Shown here: piece by piece, positions 8,693-15,868 of the stretch
Layout of the letters: the number at the start of each line of letters is the position of its first letter
Numbering within the stretch: position 1 is the stretch's first letter
From: Bacteroides sp. CAG:530
GTDB lineage: Bacteria; Bacteroidota; Bacteroidia; Bacteroidales; Bacteroidaceae
DNA length: 64,000 nt
Direction: 5' to 3'
Assembly: GCA_000434735.1 (NCBI GenBank)
Contig: FR881190.1
Location: forward strand, 12,324 to 76,323
The notes under the pieces: generated by a model
What the model saw: only the letters and a program-made list of their open reading frames with translations
Databases searched by the model: none
Told to the model about the DNA's origin: nothing
Made by a program: the position numbers and the translations under genes

Positions 8693-9484
8693 ATGAGAGT
8701 AATTATTGAAGCTGATTATCAGTCACTTTCTCAGTGGGCTGCGAATTATGTTGTTAGTAAAATAAACAAGGCTAATCCTACAGCCGAAAAACCGTTTGTA
8801 TTGGGTCTTCCTACAGGTTCTTCTCCTCTGGGAATGTACAAAGCCTTAATTCAAGCTTACAAAGACGGAAAAGTTTCTTTCAAAAACGTTGTTACTTTTA
8901 ATATGGACGAATATGTTGGCTTGCCAGAATCTCATCCTGAAAGCTACCATTCTTTCATGTTCAATAACTTCTTCAACCACATTGACATCGACAAGAACAA
9001 CATTCACATCTTGAACGGTAACGCTGAAGACTTGGAAGCAGAATGCGCTAACTACGAAAAGCAGATCGTTGACTTCGGTGGCATCGACTTGTTCTTGGGT
9101 GGTATCGGTCCTGACGGACACATCGCTTTCAACGAACCGGGCTCTTCATTGACTTCACGTACACGTGTTAAATCACTTACTACAGATACTATCATCGCTA
9201 ACTCTCGTTTCTTCGAGAACGATGTAAACAAGGTGCCTAAGACAGCTCTTACAGTAGGTGTTGGTACAGTATTGTCGGCTAAGGAAGTATTGATTCTTTG
9301 CAACGGACACAACAAGGCCCGCGCATTGCAGCACGCAGTAGAAGGAGCTATCACTCAGATGTGGACTATCAGCGCATTGCAGATGCACCAGCACGGAATC
9401 ATCGTTTGCGACGAAGCTGCTGCCGACGAACTGAAAGTGGCAACTTATCGCTACTTCAAAGATATCGAAAAAGACAATCTTTAA
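8693..9484 (+). CDS. nagB: Glucosamine-6-phosphate deaminase
   Basis: This 263-aa cytoplasmic enzyme converts glucosamine 6-phosphate to fructose 6-phosphate and ammonia. All key residues are at the E. coli positions: the LGLPTGSSPLGMY phosphate loop near residue 38, Asp72 in FNMDEYVG, and Asp141, His143 and Glu148 in GPDGHIAFNEPGS. It starts about 65 nt after a good promoter. A gene for a NagB-like/deacetylase fusion follows 22 bp later, implying a two-gene operon for use of N-acetylglucosamine from mucin or peptidoglycan. Confidence 0.96.
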   Translation: MRVIIEADYQSLSQWAANYVVSKINKANPTAEKPFVLGLPTGSSPLGMYKALIQAYKDGKVSFKNVVTFNMDEYVGLPESHPESYHSFMFNNFFNHIDIDKNNIHILNGNAEDLEAECANYEKQIVDFGGIDLFLGGIGPDGHIAFNEPGSSLTSRTRVKSLTTDTIIANSRFFENDVNKVPKTALTVGVGTVLSAKEVLILCNGHNKARALQHAVEGAITQMWTISALQMHQHGIIVCDEAAADELKVATYRYFKDIEKDNL

Positions 9485-9506
9485 TAAATAATTAATTTAT
9501 ACGTAT

Positions 9507-11492
9507 ATGAGAATGAATCTTAGTTCGCAGATATCTCTTAATAGAGTGTCTACGAGGTATTATAAACCCGAAAACACAATAGAACGTTCCGTTCTTACAC
9601 GCTTTGAAAAAGTGCCGGTAAATATATATGAGTCGGTAGATGAAGGCGTGAAAATTATTGCGAACGAGATTGTGAATAAGGTTCAAGAGCGGCAGCGCGA
9701 CGGTAAGTTCTGTACTATCGCCGCTGGTATAGGGATTTCACTTCGTCCGCTTTATGCTGAACTGGTGCGCCGTTATAAAGAAGATGGCGTAAGCTTCCGC
9801 AATGTGGTATTATTCAATCTGTATGAGTTCTATCCGATAACGGAAACGACTAACAGCAGCATTTCTCAGCTTTCCGAATTGTTCATTAAGCAGGTAGACA
9901 TCGATCCGCAGAACGTGTTTACGCTCGATGGCTCTGTTCCGCAGGAAAACTTAACTGAGTATTGCTCACTGTACGAACAGCGAATCAGTACTTACGGTGG
10001 ATTGGATATTGCGTTGATGGGAATCGGTCGTGAAGGTAATATAGCAATGAACGAGCCGGGATCTACCGCAGCTTCTACCACACGATTGATTTTGGTAGAC
10101 ACAACTTCGCGTGCCGAGGCTTCGCATAACTTGGGTCTGGATAAATTGCCTCCTTGTTCTATTACGATGGGTGTAGGCACCATATTGGCTGCCCGCAAAA
10201 TCTATTTGTTGGCTTGGGGAGACGAAAAGGCCGATATTATACAGAAGGCGGTAGAAGAAAAGATTTCTGATGCGGTTCCTGCATCTTATCTTCAGCTTCA
10301 CCGTAATGCAACGGTATGTATTGACCTACCGGCAGCATCGCATCTTACACGCATACAGCGCCCGTGGCTCGTAACTAGTTGCGAGTGGACAGACAAGCTG
10401 ATACGCAGTGCCATAGTATGGCTGTGCTTGCAAACTAAGAAGCCTATTCTTAAGTTGACCAATAAGGATTATAACGAAAACGGATTGAGCGAACTGCTTG
10501 CTCTTTACGGTTCGGCGTATAATGTAAATATCAAGATTTTCAACGATCTGCAGCATACTATTACCGGATGGCCGGGCGGTAAGCCTAATGCCGACGATAC
10601 TTATCGTCCTGAGCGCGCTAAGCCGTTCCCTAAACGTATAGTGGTATTCTCTCCGCACCCCGATGATGATGTCATTTCTATGGGCGGTACTATTCGTCGT
10701 TTAGTTCAGCAGGGTCACGATGTGCATGTTTGCTATGAAACATCGGGCAATATCGCTGTAGGCGATGAAGAAGTAGTACGCTTTATGCACTTCATCAATG
10801 GTTTCAATCAGTTGTTCGATAACGACAGCAATGAGACTATTCATTCTAAATACGCCGAAATCAAGGGCTTCTTGAAAAACAAGAAAGAAGGTGATATGGA
10901 TACTCGCGATATTCTTACCATCAAGGGTTTGATACGTCGTGGCGAGGCTCGTACAGCTTGTACATATAACCGCATTCCGCTTGATCATGTTCATTTCCTT
11001 GATTTGCCGTTTTATGAAACAGGCCGTATAGAAAAGAATCCTATCAGCGAGGTCGACGTAAACATTGTGTTAGACTTGCTGCGCGAGGTTAAGCCGCATC
11101 AGATTTATGTTGCTGGCGACTTGGCCGACCCACACGGTACTCACCGTGTATGTACCGACGCTGTGCTGGCTGCTATCGACGAAGAGAAGAATGCCGGTGC
11201 CGAGTGGCTGAACGATTGCCGTATATGGATGTACAGAGGTGCTTGGGCTGAATGGGAAATTGAGAACATCGAGATGGCTGTTCCGTTTAGTCCGGAAGAG
11301 CTTAGAGCTAAGAGAAACTCAATTTTGAAACATCAGTCGCAGATGGAGAGTGCTCCGTTCCTTGGCAACGATGAACGTCTGTTCTGGCAGCGCAGTGAAG
11401 ACCGCAACCATGCTACTGCAGATTTGTATGATAGATTGGGCTTGGCTTGCTATGAAGCTATGGAGGCTTTTGTAGAGTATAAGCCGTTGTAA
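9507..11492 (+). CDS. NagB-like domain fused to PIG-L/LmbE deacetylase
   Basis: This 661-aa two-domain protein has residues of about 25-290 that align along the whole neighbouring NagB, and residues of about 370-660 that form a PIG-L (LmbE) zinc deacetylase. The deacetylase metal motif HPDDD starts at His384, and HGTH gives His543 and His546, so that half looks active. The NagB-like half has lost its catalytic set: Asp72 is Tyr106, Asp141 is Glu176, His143 is Asn178, and the PTGSSP loop is GIGISL; only Glu148 (Glu183) remains. I infer a sugar-sensing or structural NagB fold tethered to an N-acetylsugar deacetylase. It is co-transcribed with nagB and predicted to be cytoplasmic. Confidence 0.88.
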   Translation: MRMNLSSQISLNRVSTRYYKPENTIERSVLTRFEKVPVNIYESVDEGVKIIANEIVNKVQERQRDGKFCTIAAGIGISLRPLYAELVRRYKEDGVSFRNVVLFNLYEFYPITETTNSSISQLSELFIKQVDIDPQNVFTLDGSVPQENLTEYCSLYEQRISTYGGLDIALMGIGREGNIAMNEPGSTAASTTRLILVDTTSRAEASHNLGLDKLPPCSITMGVGTILAARKIYLLAWGDEKADIIQKAVEEKISDAVPASYLQLHRNATVCIDLPAASHLTRIQRPWLVTSCEWTDKLIRSAIVWLCLQTKKPILKLTNKDYNENGLSELLALYGSAYNVNIKIFNDLQHTITGWPGGKPNADDTYRPERAKPFPKRIVVFSPHPDDDVISMGGTIRRLVQQGHDVHVCYETSGNIAVGDEEVVRFMHFINGFNQLFDNDSNETIHSKYAEIKGFLKNKKEGDMDTRDILTIKGLIRRGEARTACTYNRIPLDHVHFLDLPFYETGRIEKNPISEVDVNIVLDLLREVKPHQIYVAGDLADPHGTHRVCTDAVLAAIDEEKNAGAEWLNDCRIWMYRGAWAEWEIENIEMAVPFSPEELRAKRNSILKHQSQMESAPFLGNDERLFWQRSEDRNHATADLYDRLGLACYEAMEAFVEYKPL

Positions 11493-11516
11493 TTACGACT
11501 TATCATACTATAATAT

Positions 11517-11564
11517 AAAATAGGTGTAAGGTTCCCGATTTTGGGGCTTTACACCTATTTTTTT
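11517..11564 (+). terminator. Terminator of the nagB operon
   Basis: AAATAGGTGTAA pairs with TTACACCTATTT across an 18-19 base loop and is followed by seven T's. It starts 25 bp after the fusion gene stop. Confidence 0.85.
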
Positions 11565-11726
11565 ATATTTGTCATTTAAACAGTCTTTATATATATTCAA
11601 ACGGTCTTTATATATGAATAAAAATACATATATCGCTATATCGGCTATTTGCGGAATGCTTTTTTCATAAGCTGTATGAGAAATAGTATCTTTTACATAT
11701 ATAAATGAGACTCTAAAAACATTGGG

Positions 11727-11836
11727 AAAAGAATGCAATGTTTCATTCAAACCATCGCATTCTTTCGCTTGTCCATTCGCATATTGCAGTGCTGCACATC
11801 GCATTCTTTTATCCTGCACATCGCAATGTTTCTTTA
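11727..11836. repeat. 22-bp-periodic intergenic repeat cluster, locus 1
   Basis: Five consecutive 22-bp blocks start at 11727, 11749, 11771, 11793 and 11815. Blocks 2, 4 and 5 share CATCGCATTCTTT or close variants. Block 3 is degenerate (CATTCGCATATTG). Block 1 carries the motif in inverse orientation (AAAGAATGCAATG), so blocks 1 and 2 can form a hairpin. Blocks 4 and 5 begin identically with TGCACATCGCA. The cluster fills most of the spacer between the nagB operon terminator and the convergent rlmH gene. A run of eight C's follows at 11837-11844. No credible reading frame is present here. Confidence 0.7.
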
Positions 11837-11852
11837 CCCCCCCCATTCAGAC

Positions 11853-12326
11853 TTATTCATGATGATAAGGACCGTTGTTCAGAATGGTAAAGGCACGGTA
11901 TAGCTGCTCTACGAAGATGAGACGTATCATCTGATGCGAGAAAGTCATTTTAGAGAGCGATATTTTCTCCTGAGCGGCGGCATATATATCGGGCGAGAAA
12001 CCGTAAGGACCTCCGATGATGAAAACCAAACGTTTGTTTACCGTGTGCATCTTCTTCTCTATCCACGTAGCGAACTCTATAGAGCGGAACTCCTTGCCGT
12101 GCTCGTCGAGCAGTACGGGTACATCGCCAGGCTGGAGAGCCTTAAGGGTTAGTTCTCCTTCCTTCTCTTTTTGCTGTTCCATACTGAGACTCTTGGTGTT
12201 CTTGAGTTCGGGAATTACCTCCATGTCGAACGATGTGTAGTGCTTGGTGCGCTCTACATAATCATTTATGGCAGTGATGTAGTGCTTCTCTACTGTCTTG
12301 CCAACTACCAATAATACAAATTTCAT
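11853..12326 (-). CDS. rlmH: 23S rRNA (pseudouridine-1915-N3)-methyltransferase RlmH
   Basis: This 157-aa SPOUT-class methyltransferase has the family's usual length. The VLLDEHGKEFRSIEFA segment, the S-adenosylmethionine-binding knot VFIIGGPYGFSPDI and the C-terminal MIRLIFVEQLYRAFTILNN with GPYHHE are all characteristic. It methylates a pseudouridine in helix 69 of 23S rRNA on assembled ribosomes. It is transcribed divergently from nadC; the two -7 boxes lie within 30 bp of each other. Confidence 0.96.
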   Translation of the reverse strand: MKFVLLVVGKTVEKHYITAINDYVERTKHYTSFDMEVIPELKNTKSLSMEQQKEKEGELTLKALQPGDVPVLLDEHGKEFRSIEFATWIEKKMHTVNKRLVFIIGGPYGFSPDIYAAAQEKISLSKMTFSHQMIRLIFVEQLYRAFTILNNGPYHHE

Positions 12327-12365
12327 TCTGCTTTGATATAGTTTTGTTTCCTTTCGGCGATTCTT

Positions 12366-12398
12366 TTTTGCAAAGATATGAATTATAATTACCTTTGC
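12366..12398 (+). promoter_or_regulatory. nadC promoter
   Basis: TTTTTTG ending at 12371, a 19-base gap, then TACCTTTG at 12391-12398 make a near-ideal Bacteroidetes promoter about 30 bp ahead of the ATG at 12428. It supports that ATG over an upstream TTG at 12395, which would lie inside the promoter. Confidence 0.65.
12372..12379 (-). promoter_or_regulatory. -7 element for rlmH
   Basis: TATCTTTG on the minus strand lies 46 bp upstream of the rlmH start and falls between the -33 and -7 boxes of the divergent nadC promoter. Confidence 0.5.
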
Positions 12399-12427
12399 CG
12401 AAAAGTGACAATTTAAATAATAAGGAT

Positions 12428-13282
12428 ATGGACGAAAAAGTAGTTAAAGATTTGATAGACCGTTTGATTGACTTGTCTTTTGCTGAAGATATAGGCGACG
12501 GTGACCACACCACATTATCTTGTATCCCAGCCGACGCCATGGGTAAGTCTAAATTGCTCATCAAGGAAGAAGGTATTCTGGCTGGTATAGAAGTAGCTAA
12601 AGAGGTATTCCATCGTTTTGACCCTACCATGAAAGTAGAGGTGTTCATTAACGACGGAGCGCACGTTAAACCGGGCGACGTGGCTATGGTGGTAGAAGGT
12701 AAGATTCAGTCGTTGCTGCAAACAGAACGCTTGATGCTGAACATTATGCAGCGTATGAGCGGTATAGCTACTATGACTCATCGCTATGTGGAGCGTCTTG
12801 AAGGTACTAAGACTCGTGTGCTCGATACTCGTAAAACTACTCCGGGTATGCGTATTCTTGAAAAGATGGCTGTTAAGATTGGCGGTGGCGTTAACCATCG
12901 TATCGGTCTGTTTGATATGATTCTGTTGAAGGATAATCATGTAGACTTTGCAGGAGGTATAGATAAGGCTATTACCCGCGCTCGCGAATATTGCAAAGCT
13001 AAGGGTAAGGATTTGAAGATTGAAATTGAAGTGAGAAACTTCGACGAGTTGCAGAAGGTGCTCGACCTTGGTGGTGTAGACCGTATCATGCTCGATAACT
13101 TTACTCCTGAAAATACCCGTAAGGCTGTAGAGTTGGTAGGCGGACGTGTAGAGCTTGAATCATCGGGCGGTATCACATTCGATACACTGCGCGACTATGC
13201 TGAGTGTGGAGTAGACTACATCTCTGTAGGTGCGCTCACTCATTCTGTTAAGGGCCTCGACATGAGCTTTAAGGCTTGCTGA
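12428..13282 (+). CDS. nadC: Nicotinate-nucleotide pyrophosphorylase (carboxylating)
   Basis: This 284-aa enzyme of de novo NAD synthesis combines quinolinate with phosphoribosyl pyrophosphate to give nicotinate mononucleotide, CO2 and pyrophosphate. The family signatures EDIGDGDHTT, VLDTRKTTPGMR (substrate-binding Arg and Lys residues), KIGGGVNHRIGLFD and the C-terminal LESSGGITFDTLRDYAECGVDYISVGALTHS are complete. The ATG at 12428 is preferred because the promoter -7 box sits at 12391-12398. A gene for a DUF4923-type exported protein starts 41 bp downstream and is probably co-transcribed. No other NAD biosynthesis gene is in the window. Confidence 0.96.
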   Translation: MDEKVVKDLIDRLIDLSFAEDIGDGDHTTLSCIPADAMGKSKLLIKEEGILAGIEVAKEVFHRFDPTMKVEVFINDGAHVKPGDVAMVVEGKIQSLLQTERLMLNIMQRMSGIATMTHRYVERLEGTKTRVLDTRKTTPGMRILEKMAVKIGGGVNHRIGLFDMILLKDNHVDFAGGIDKAITRAREYCKAKGKDLKIEIEVRNFDELQKVLDLGGVDRIMLDNFTPENTRKAVELVGGRVELESSGGITFDTLRDYAECGVDYISVGALTHSVKGLDMSFKAC

Positions 13283-13323
13283 TTTTTTCAGGCTATATAA
13301 ATACAAAGGAGATATTTAAAATA

Positions 13324-13950
13324 ATGAGAACTAACAATTTGTTAAAGTTGGGATTAGCATTATGCTTCTGTTTCCTGATGGGGGGACAGACTTATGCTCA
13401 GAAAAGTTGGAAGTCAATTCTTTCGGGTGTAGCTAACGCTGTTGTTGGAAACAGTTCTGCTACTACCACTGCAACTCTGGTCGGAACATGGAAATATACA
13501 GGTCCCGACTGTAAGTTCGAAAGCGATAATCTGTTGGCTAAGGCCGGCGGTGAAGTAGCTTCGGCTAGGGTAGAAGAGAAGGTGAGCGAGATTATGAAGA
13601 AGGTGGGATTCACTGACGGTGCTACTTTCGTATTTAACTCAGACAGTACTTATACTTCTACCGTAAAGGGCAGAACCACTGCAGGCACTTATTCTTACGA
13701 TGCCGACAAAAAGCAGATTTTGATGACTACCCGTATGGGATTCAAGTTCAACGCTACAGTGTCACAGTCTGTTTTGTCGCCAAACAAGATGAGCCTGTTG
13801 TTCAAGGCAGACAAGATGATGTCGCTTGTTAAGACATTCTCTGGCGCACTGGGCAAGACTTCGAGCAACTCGGCGGTAACAGCAGCTAACGCGCTACTGA
13901 AAGAGTACGATGGTCTTGATCTTGGTTTTGAACTCGAAAAGCAAGAGTAA
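13324..13950 (+). CDS. DUF4923-type exported lipocalin-like protein
   Basis: Starting at the ATG at 13324 gives 208 aa with signal peptide MRTNNLLKLGLALCFCFLMGGQTYAQ. The mature protein holds the sequence GTWKYTGPDCKFESDNLLAK, then alternating strands (TFVFNSDSTYTSTVKGRT, GTYSYDADKKQILMTTRMG), which suggest a small beta-barrel. I recall this pattern as family DUF4923; its function is unknown. Its last 24 codons, stop and terminator occur a second time at 23659-23844, beyond the SusCD locus. A run of six G's at 13380-13385, within the signal peptide codons, is a possible slippage site. Confidence 0.82.
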   Translation: MRTNNLLKLGLALCFCFLMGGQTYAQKSWKSILSGVANAVVGNSSATTTATLVGTWKYTGPDCKFESDNLLAKAGGEVASARVEEKVSEIMKKVGFTDGATFVFNSDSTYTSTVKGRTTAGTYSYDADKKQILMTTRMGFKFNATVSQSVLSPNKMSLLFKADKMMSLVKTFSGALGKTSSNSAVTAANALLKEYDGLDLGFELEKQE

Positions 13951-14052
13951 GCATTGGGCATATCTGCCTAATCTCGATTAGATAAAATAAAAGCATCCGG
14001 TTTTATTTTTCTTCTTTTTAAGGAGGAGGTGATAAAACGGGATGCTTTTTTT
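13876..14052 (+). repeat. Left copy of a long direct repeat (DUF4923-type gene 3' end plus terminator)
   Basis: The segment from GTAAC at 13876 to the end of the terminator T-run matches 23659-23844. The first ~108 bases differ at one position. The right copy then has nine extra bases (GGTAGTGTA) before the hairpin, and a few substitutions inside the hairpin loop. Here the repeat contains the intact gene end. The 9.6 kb between the copies is exactly the ECF-SusCD locus. Confidence 0.9.
13984..14052 (+). terminator. Terminator of the nadC/DUF4923-type operon
   Basis: AAAAGCATCCGGTTTTAT pairs with ATAAAACGGGATGC and is followed by seven T's. The loop contains a purine-rich AAGGAGGAGGTG stretch. 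The same structure recurs at 23776-23844. Confidence 0.85.
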
Positions 14053-14076
14053 ATGTATGCGATTTATGAAAATAGT

Positions 14077-14084
14077 TATATTTG
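14077..14084 (+). promoter_or_regulatory. -7 element ahead of the ECF sigma gene
   Basis: TATATTTG matches TAnnTTTG and lies 23 bp upstream of the preferred ATG at 14107, just past the left direct repeat. No TTTG is seen at -33. Confidence 0.4.
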
Positions 14085-14106
14085 TATTCGTAAAAATACG
14101 TATTGC

Positions 14107-14706
14107 ATGCCTATGTATAAACAAGACCTTACGGAGGTTGAAGACGAACAGCTTTTTATCTTGGTGGAACAAGGTAATGAGCAAGCATTTAAACTTGTGT
14201 ATGAAAAATACCACAGGTTGCTTTATGTATTGGCATATCGTTATTTGATGGATAAAGACCGAGCGGAGGATGCTGTACAGGAAGTATTTGTTAAGTTATG
14301 GGAGTATCGTGAACGACTCAATATTGGCATCAGTTTACGTAACTTTTTGTTTACCATGGTGAAGAATCATGTATTGAATGTGATACGTAATGAAAATTCA
14401 GCCATTGAAAAACAATACGAAATAGCACAACGTACACCTGAATATGAAGATGATTTAGTGGAAAAACTAGAAAAACGCGAGCAAATGGAATTGTTCTACG
14501 AAATGGTGGATAAGCTACCACCACAGAAAAAAGCCATATGCAAACTGAAAGTAGAAGAAGAATTGTCTACGAAAGAGATTGCTGAACGGATGCACCTTTC
14601 TGTAAACACCATTAAGACGCATTATGCCGAGGCACTGAAAGCTATCCGCAGACAGTTGGTCAAAAAGTTAATTATTGTTGTAATTATAATCTTATTTTCT
14701 TGCTGA
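14107..14706 (+). CDS. ECF-type RNA polymerase sigma factor of the SusCD locus
   Basis: Starting at the ATG at 14107 gives 199 aa of ECF sigma factor. Region 2 (NEQAFKLVYEKYHRLLYVLAYRYL, then AEDAVQEVFVKLWEYRERL) and region 4 (LPPQKKAICKLKVEEELSTKEIAERMHLSVNTIKTHYAEALK) are clear. A hydrophobic tail (LIIVVIIILFSC) at the extreme C-terminus is unusual for a cytosolic sigma factor and may touch the membrane or the anti-sigma factor. FecR and SusC genes follow, the standard arrangement in which substrate binding to the transporter releases the sigma factor to activate the locus. A GTG at 14029 would add 26 residues but lies inside the terminator. Confidence 0.93.
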   Translation: MPMYKQDLTEVEDEQLFILVEQGNEQAFKLVYEKYHRLLYVLAYRYLMDKDRAEDAVQEVFVKLWEYRERLNIGISLRNFLFTMVKNHVLNVIRNENSAIEKQYEIAQRTPEYEDDLVEKLEKREQMELFYEMVDKLPPQKKAICKLKVEEELSTKEIAERMHLSVNTIKTHYAEALKAIRRQLVKKLIIVVIIILFSC

Positions 14707-14726
14707 AGTGTCAATAAATAGAATGT

Positions 14727-15740
14727 GTGAATATGGAAAAACCTACAGATAAACAAATATCAGATGTTTTAGCGGGGATGGCTACTCCTGAAGAAGGTAG
14801 GATAGTGGCTCGTTGGTTTGCAACTGATGATGGAATTGCTTATTTGTCATCCTCTTTCGACAAGGATGCAGCTGCTGTATCTGAAGACGATGCAGAGTTG
14901 TTTGTTGCTCATCGTGTGCCATCGGACGAGATGTGGGCGGAAATCAGTCGTAGAATCCGCAAGGTGCATATGAGGCAGATAGCATTTCGTGTGGCAGCCG
15001 TGTTGCTTCCTTTGGTATTGTTGCTGGGGCTTTACTTTCAGCTAGACTCTCGTGTTGACTTGTTTGGTAATGCTGGATTTGAGGATATTTATGTGCCTAA
15101 GGGTGAGCGCTTGCAATTGATGTTCCAAGATGGGACTAAGGCTTACGTTAACTCTGATTCTCACTTGCGTTATCCAAAACGTTTCGGATTAGGTAGCCGT
15201 AATGTGGAATTGCAAGGTGAAGCTTATTTCATAGTTGCAAAGAACACACATTGGCCGTTCGTGGTGCGGCTTGATGGTCTTTCGGTGCAAGTTGTTGGAA
15301 CGAGTTTCAATGTGCAAGCTTATCCTGAAGATAAAAGCATAGTAGTCTGTCTGGATGAAGGAAAGATAAACATGCTTCTTCCAGAAGGCCGTTTGCCAGT
15401 GAAGCCTGCTCAGCGTGCCGTATATGATAAGGTTAGTCGTCGTTGCACTGTGGCTGGTTATCCAGATGTAGCGTTGGCTTCTACATGGAAGCAGAATGTT
15501 ATTACGTTTAAGAATGCCTGTTTGGCCGATGTGGTAACTAAACTCCAGCGGTGGTATAACGTGGAATTTATCGTGGCTGATGATGTTCCGTCCGATTTGC
15601 TAATCACATTGGTTTCTGGGCAGACTATTCTAGAGAAAGTGCTTAAGGACTTAGAGAAAATAGCTCCACTTACATTCTATTATGATGAGTTGGAACGTAC
15701 AGTGAAAGTGGATTATAATCCAGATTATTTGTTGCACTGA
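14727..15740 (+). CDS. FecR-family anti-sigma factor
   Basis: This 337-aa single-pass inner-membrane protein has a cytoplasmic N-terminal part of about 85 residues (DVLAGMATPEEGRIVARWF) and a transmembrane helix near residues 88-108 (AFRVAAVLLPLVLLLGLYF). The periplasmic FecR domain follows (IYVPKGERLQLMFQDGTKAYVNSDSHLRYP, then ELQGEAYFIV and VQVVGTSFNVQAY). The C-terminal end (FKNACLADVVTKLQRWYNVEF) matches the DUF4974-type domain that contacts the STN domain of the transporter. It is encoded 20 bp after the ECF sigma gene and should hold that sigma inactive until SusC signals. Confidence 0.93.
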   Translation: MNMEKPTDKQISDVLAGMATPEEGRIVARWFATDDGIAYLSSSFDKDAAAVSEDDAELFVAHRVPSDEMWAEISRRIRKVHMRQIAFRVAAVLLPLVLLLGLYFQLDSRVDLFGNAGFEDIYVPKGERLQLMFQDGTKAYVNSDSHLRYPKRFGLGSRNVELQGEAYFIVAKNTHWPFVVRLDGLSVQVVGTSFNVQAYPEDKSIVVCLDEGKINMLLPEGRLPVKPAQRAVYDKVSRRCTVAGYPDVALASTWKQNVITFKNACLADVVTKLQRWYNVEFIVADDVPSDLLITLVSGQTILEKVLKDLEKIAPLTFYYDELERTVKVDYNPDYLLH

Positions 15741-15868
15741 TTGGACTTCTTATATATGTTAAGCTAAAAATCGAAATAAATTAATATTTCCTCTCATCCA
15801 TTTTCTGTACTTGTGTGTCTATTGAGTATAAAGACAGATTTTTTAGTATTAACAAATTCTTTTATTCT

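Noticed and set aside
11837..11844. Run of eight C's as a phase-variation switch
   Set aside because: It is intergenic, just past the end of two convergent genes, so slippage would not alter a frame or a promoter.
11508..11846. 112-aa open frame on the minus strand
   Set aside because: It spans a terminator and the 22-bp repeat cluster; its codons come from repeats and the product has no sensible features.
14042..14248. Small frame after a Shine-Dalgarno-like AAGGAGGAGGTG
   Set aside because: The purine run is the loop of a terminator hairpin found in two copies, and the frame overlaps the ECF sigma gene in another phase.
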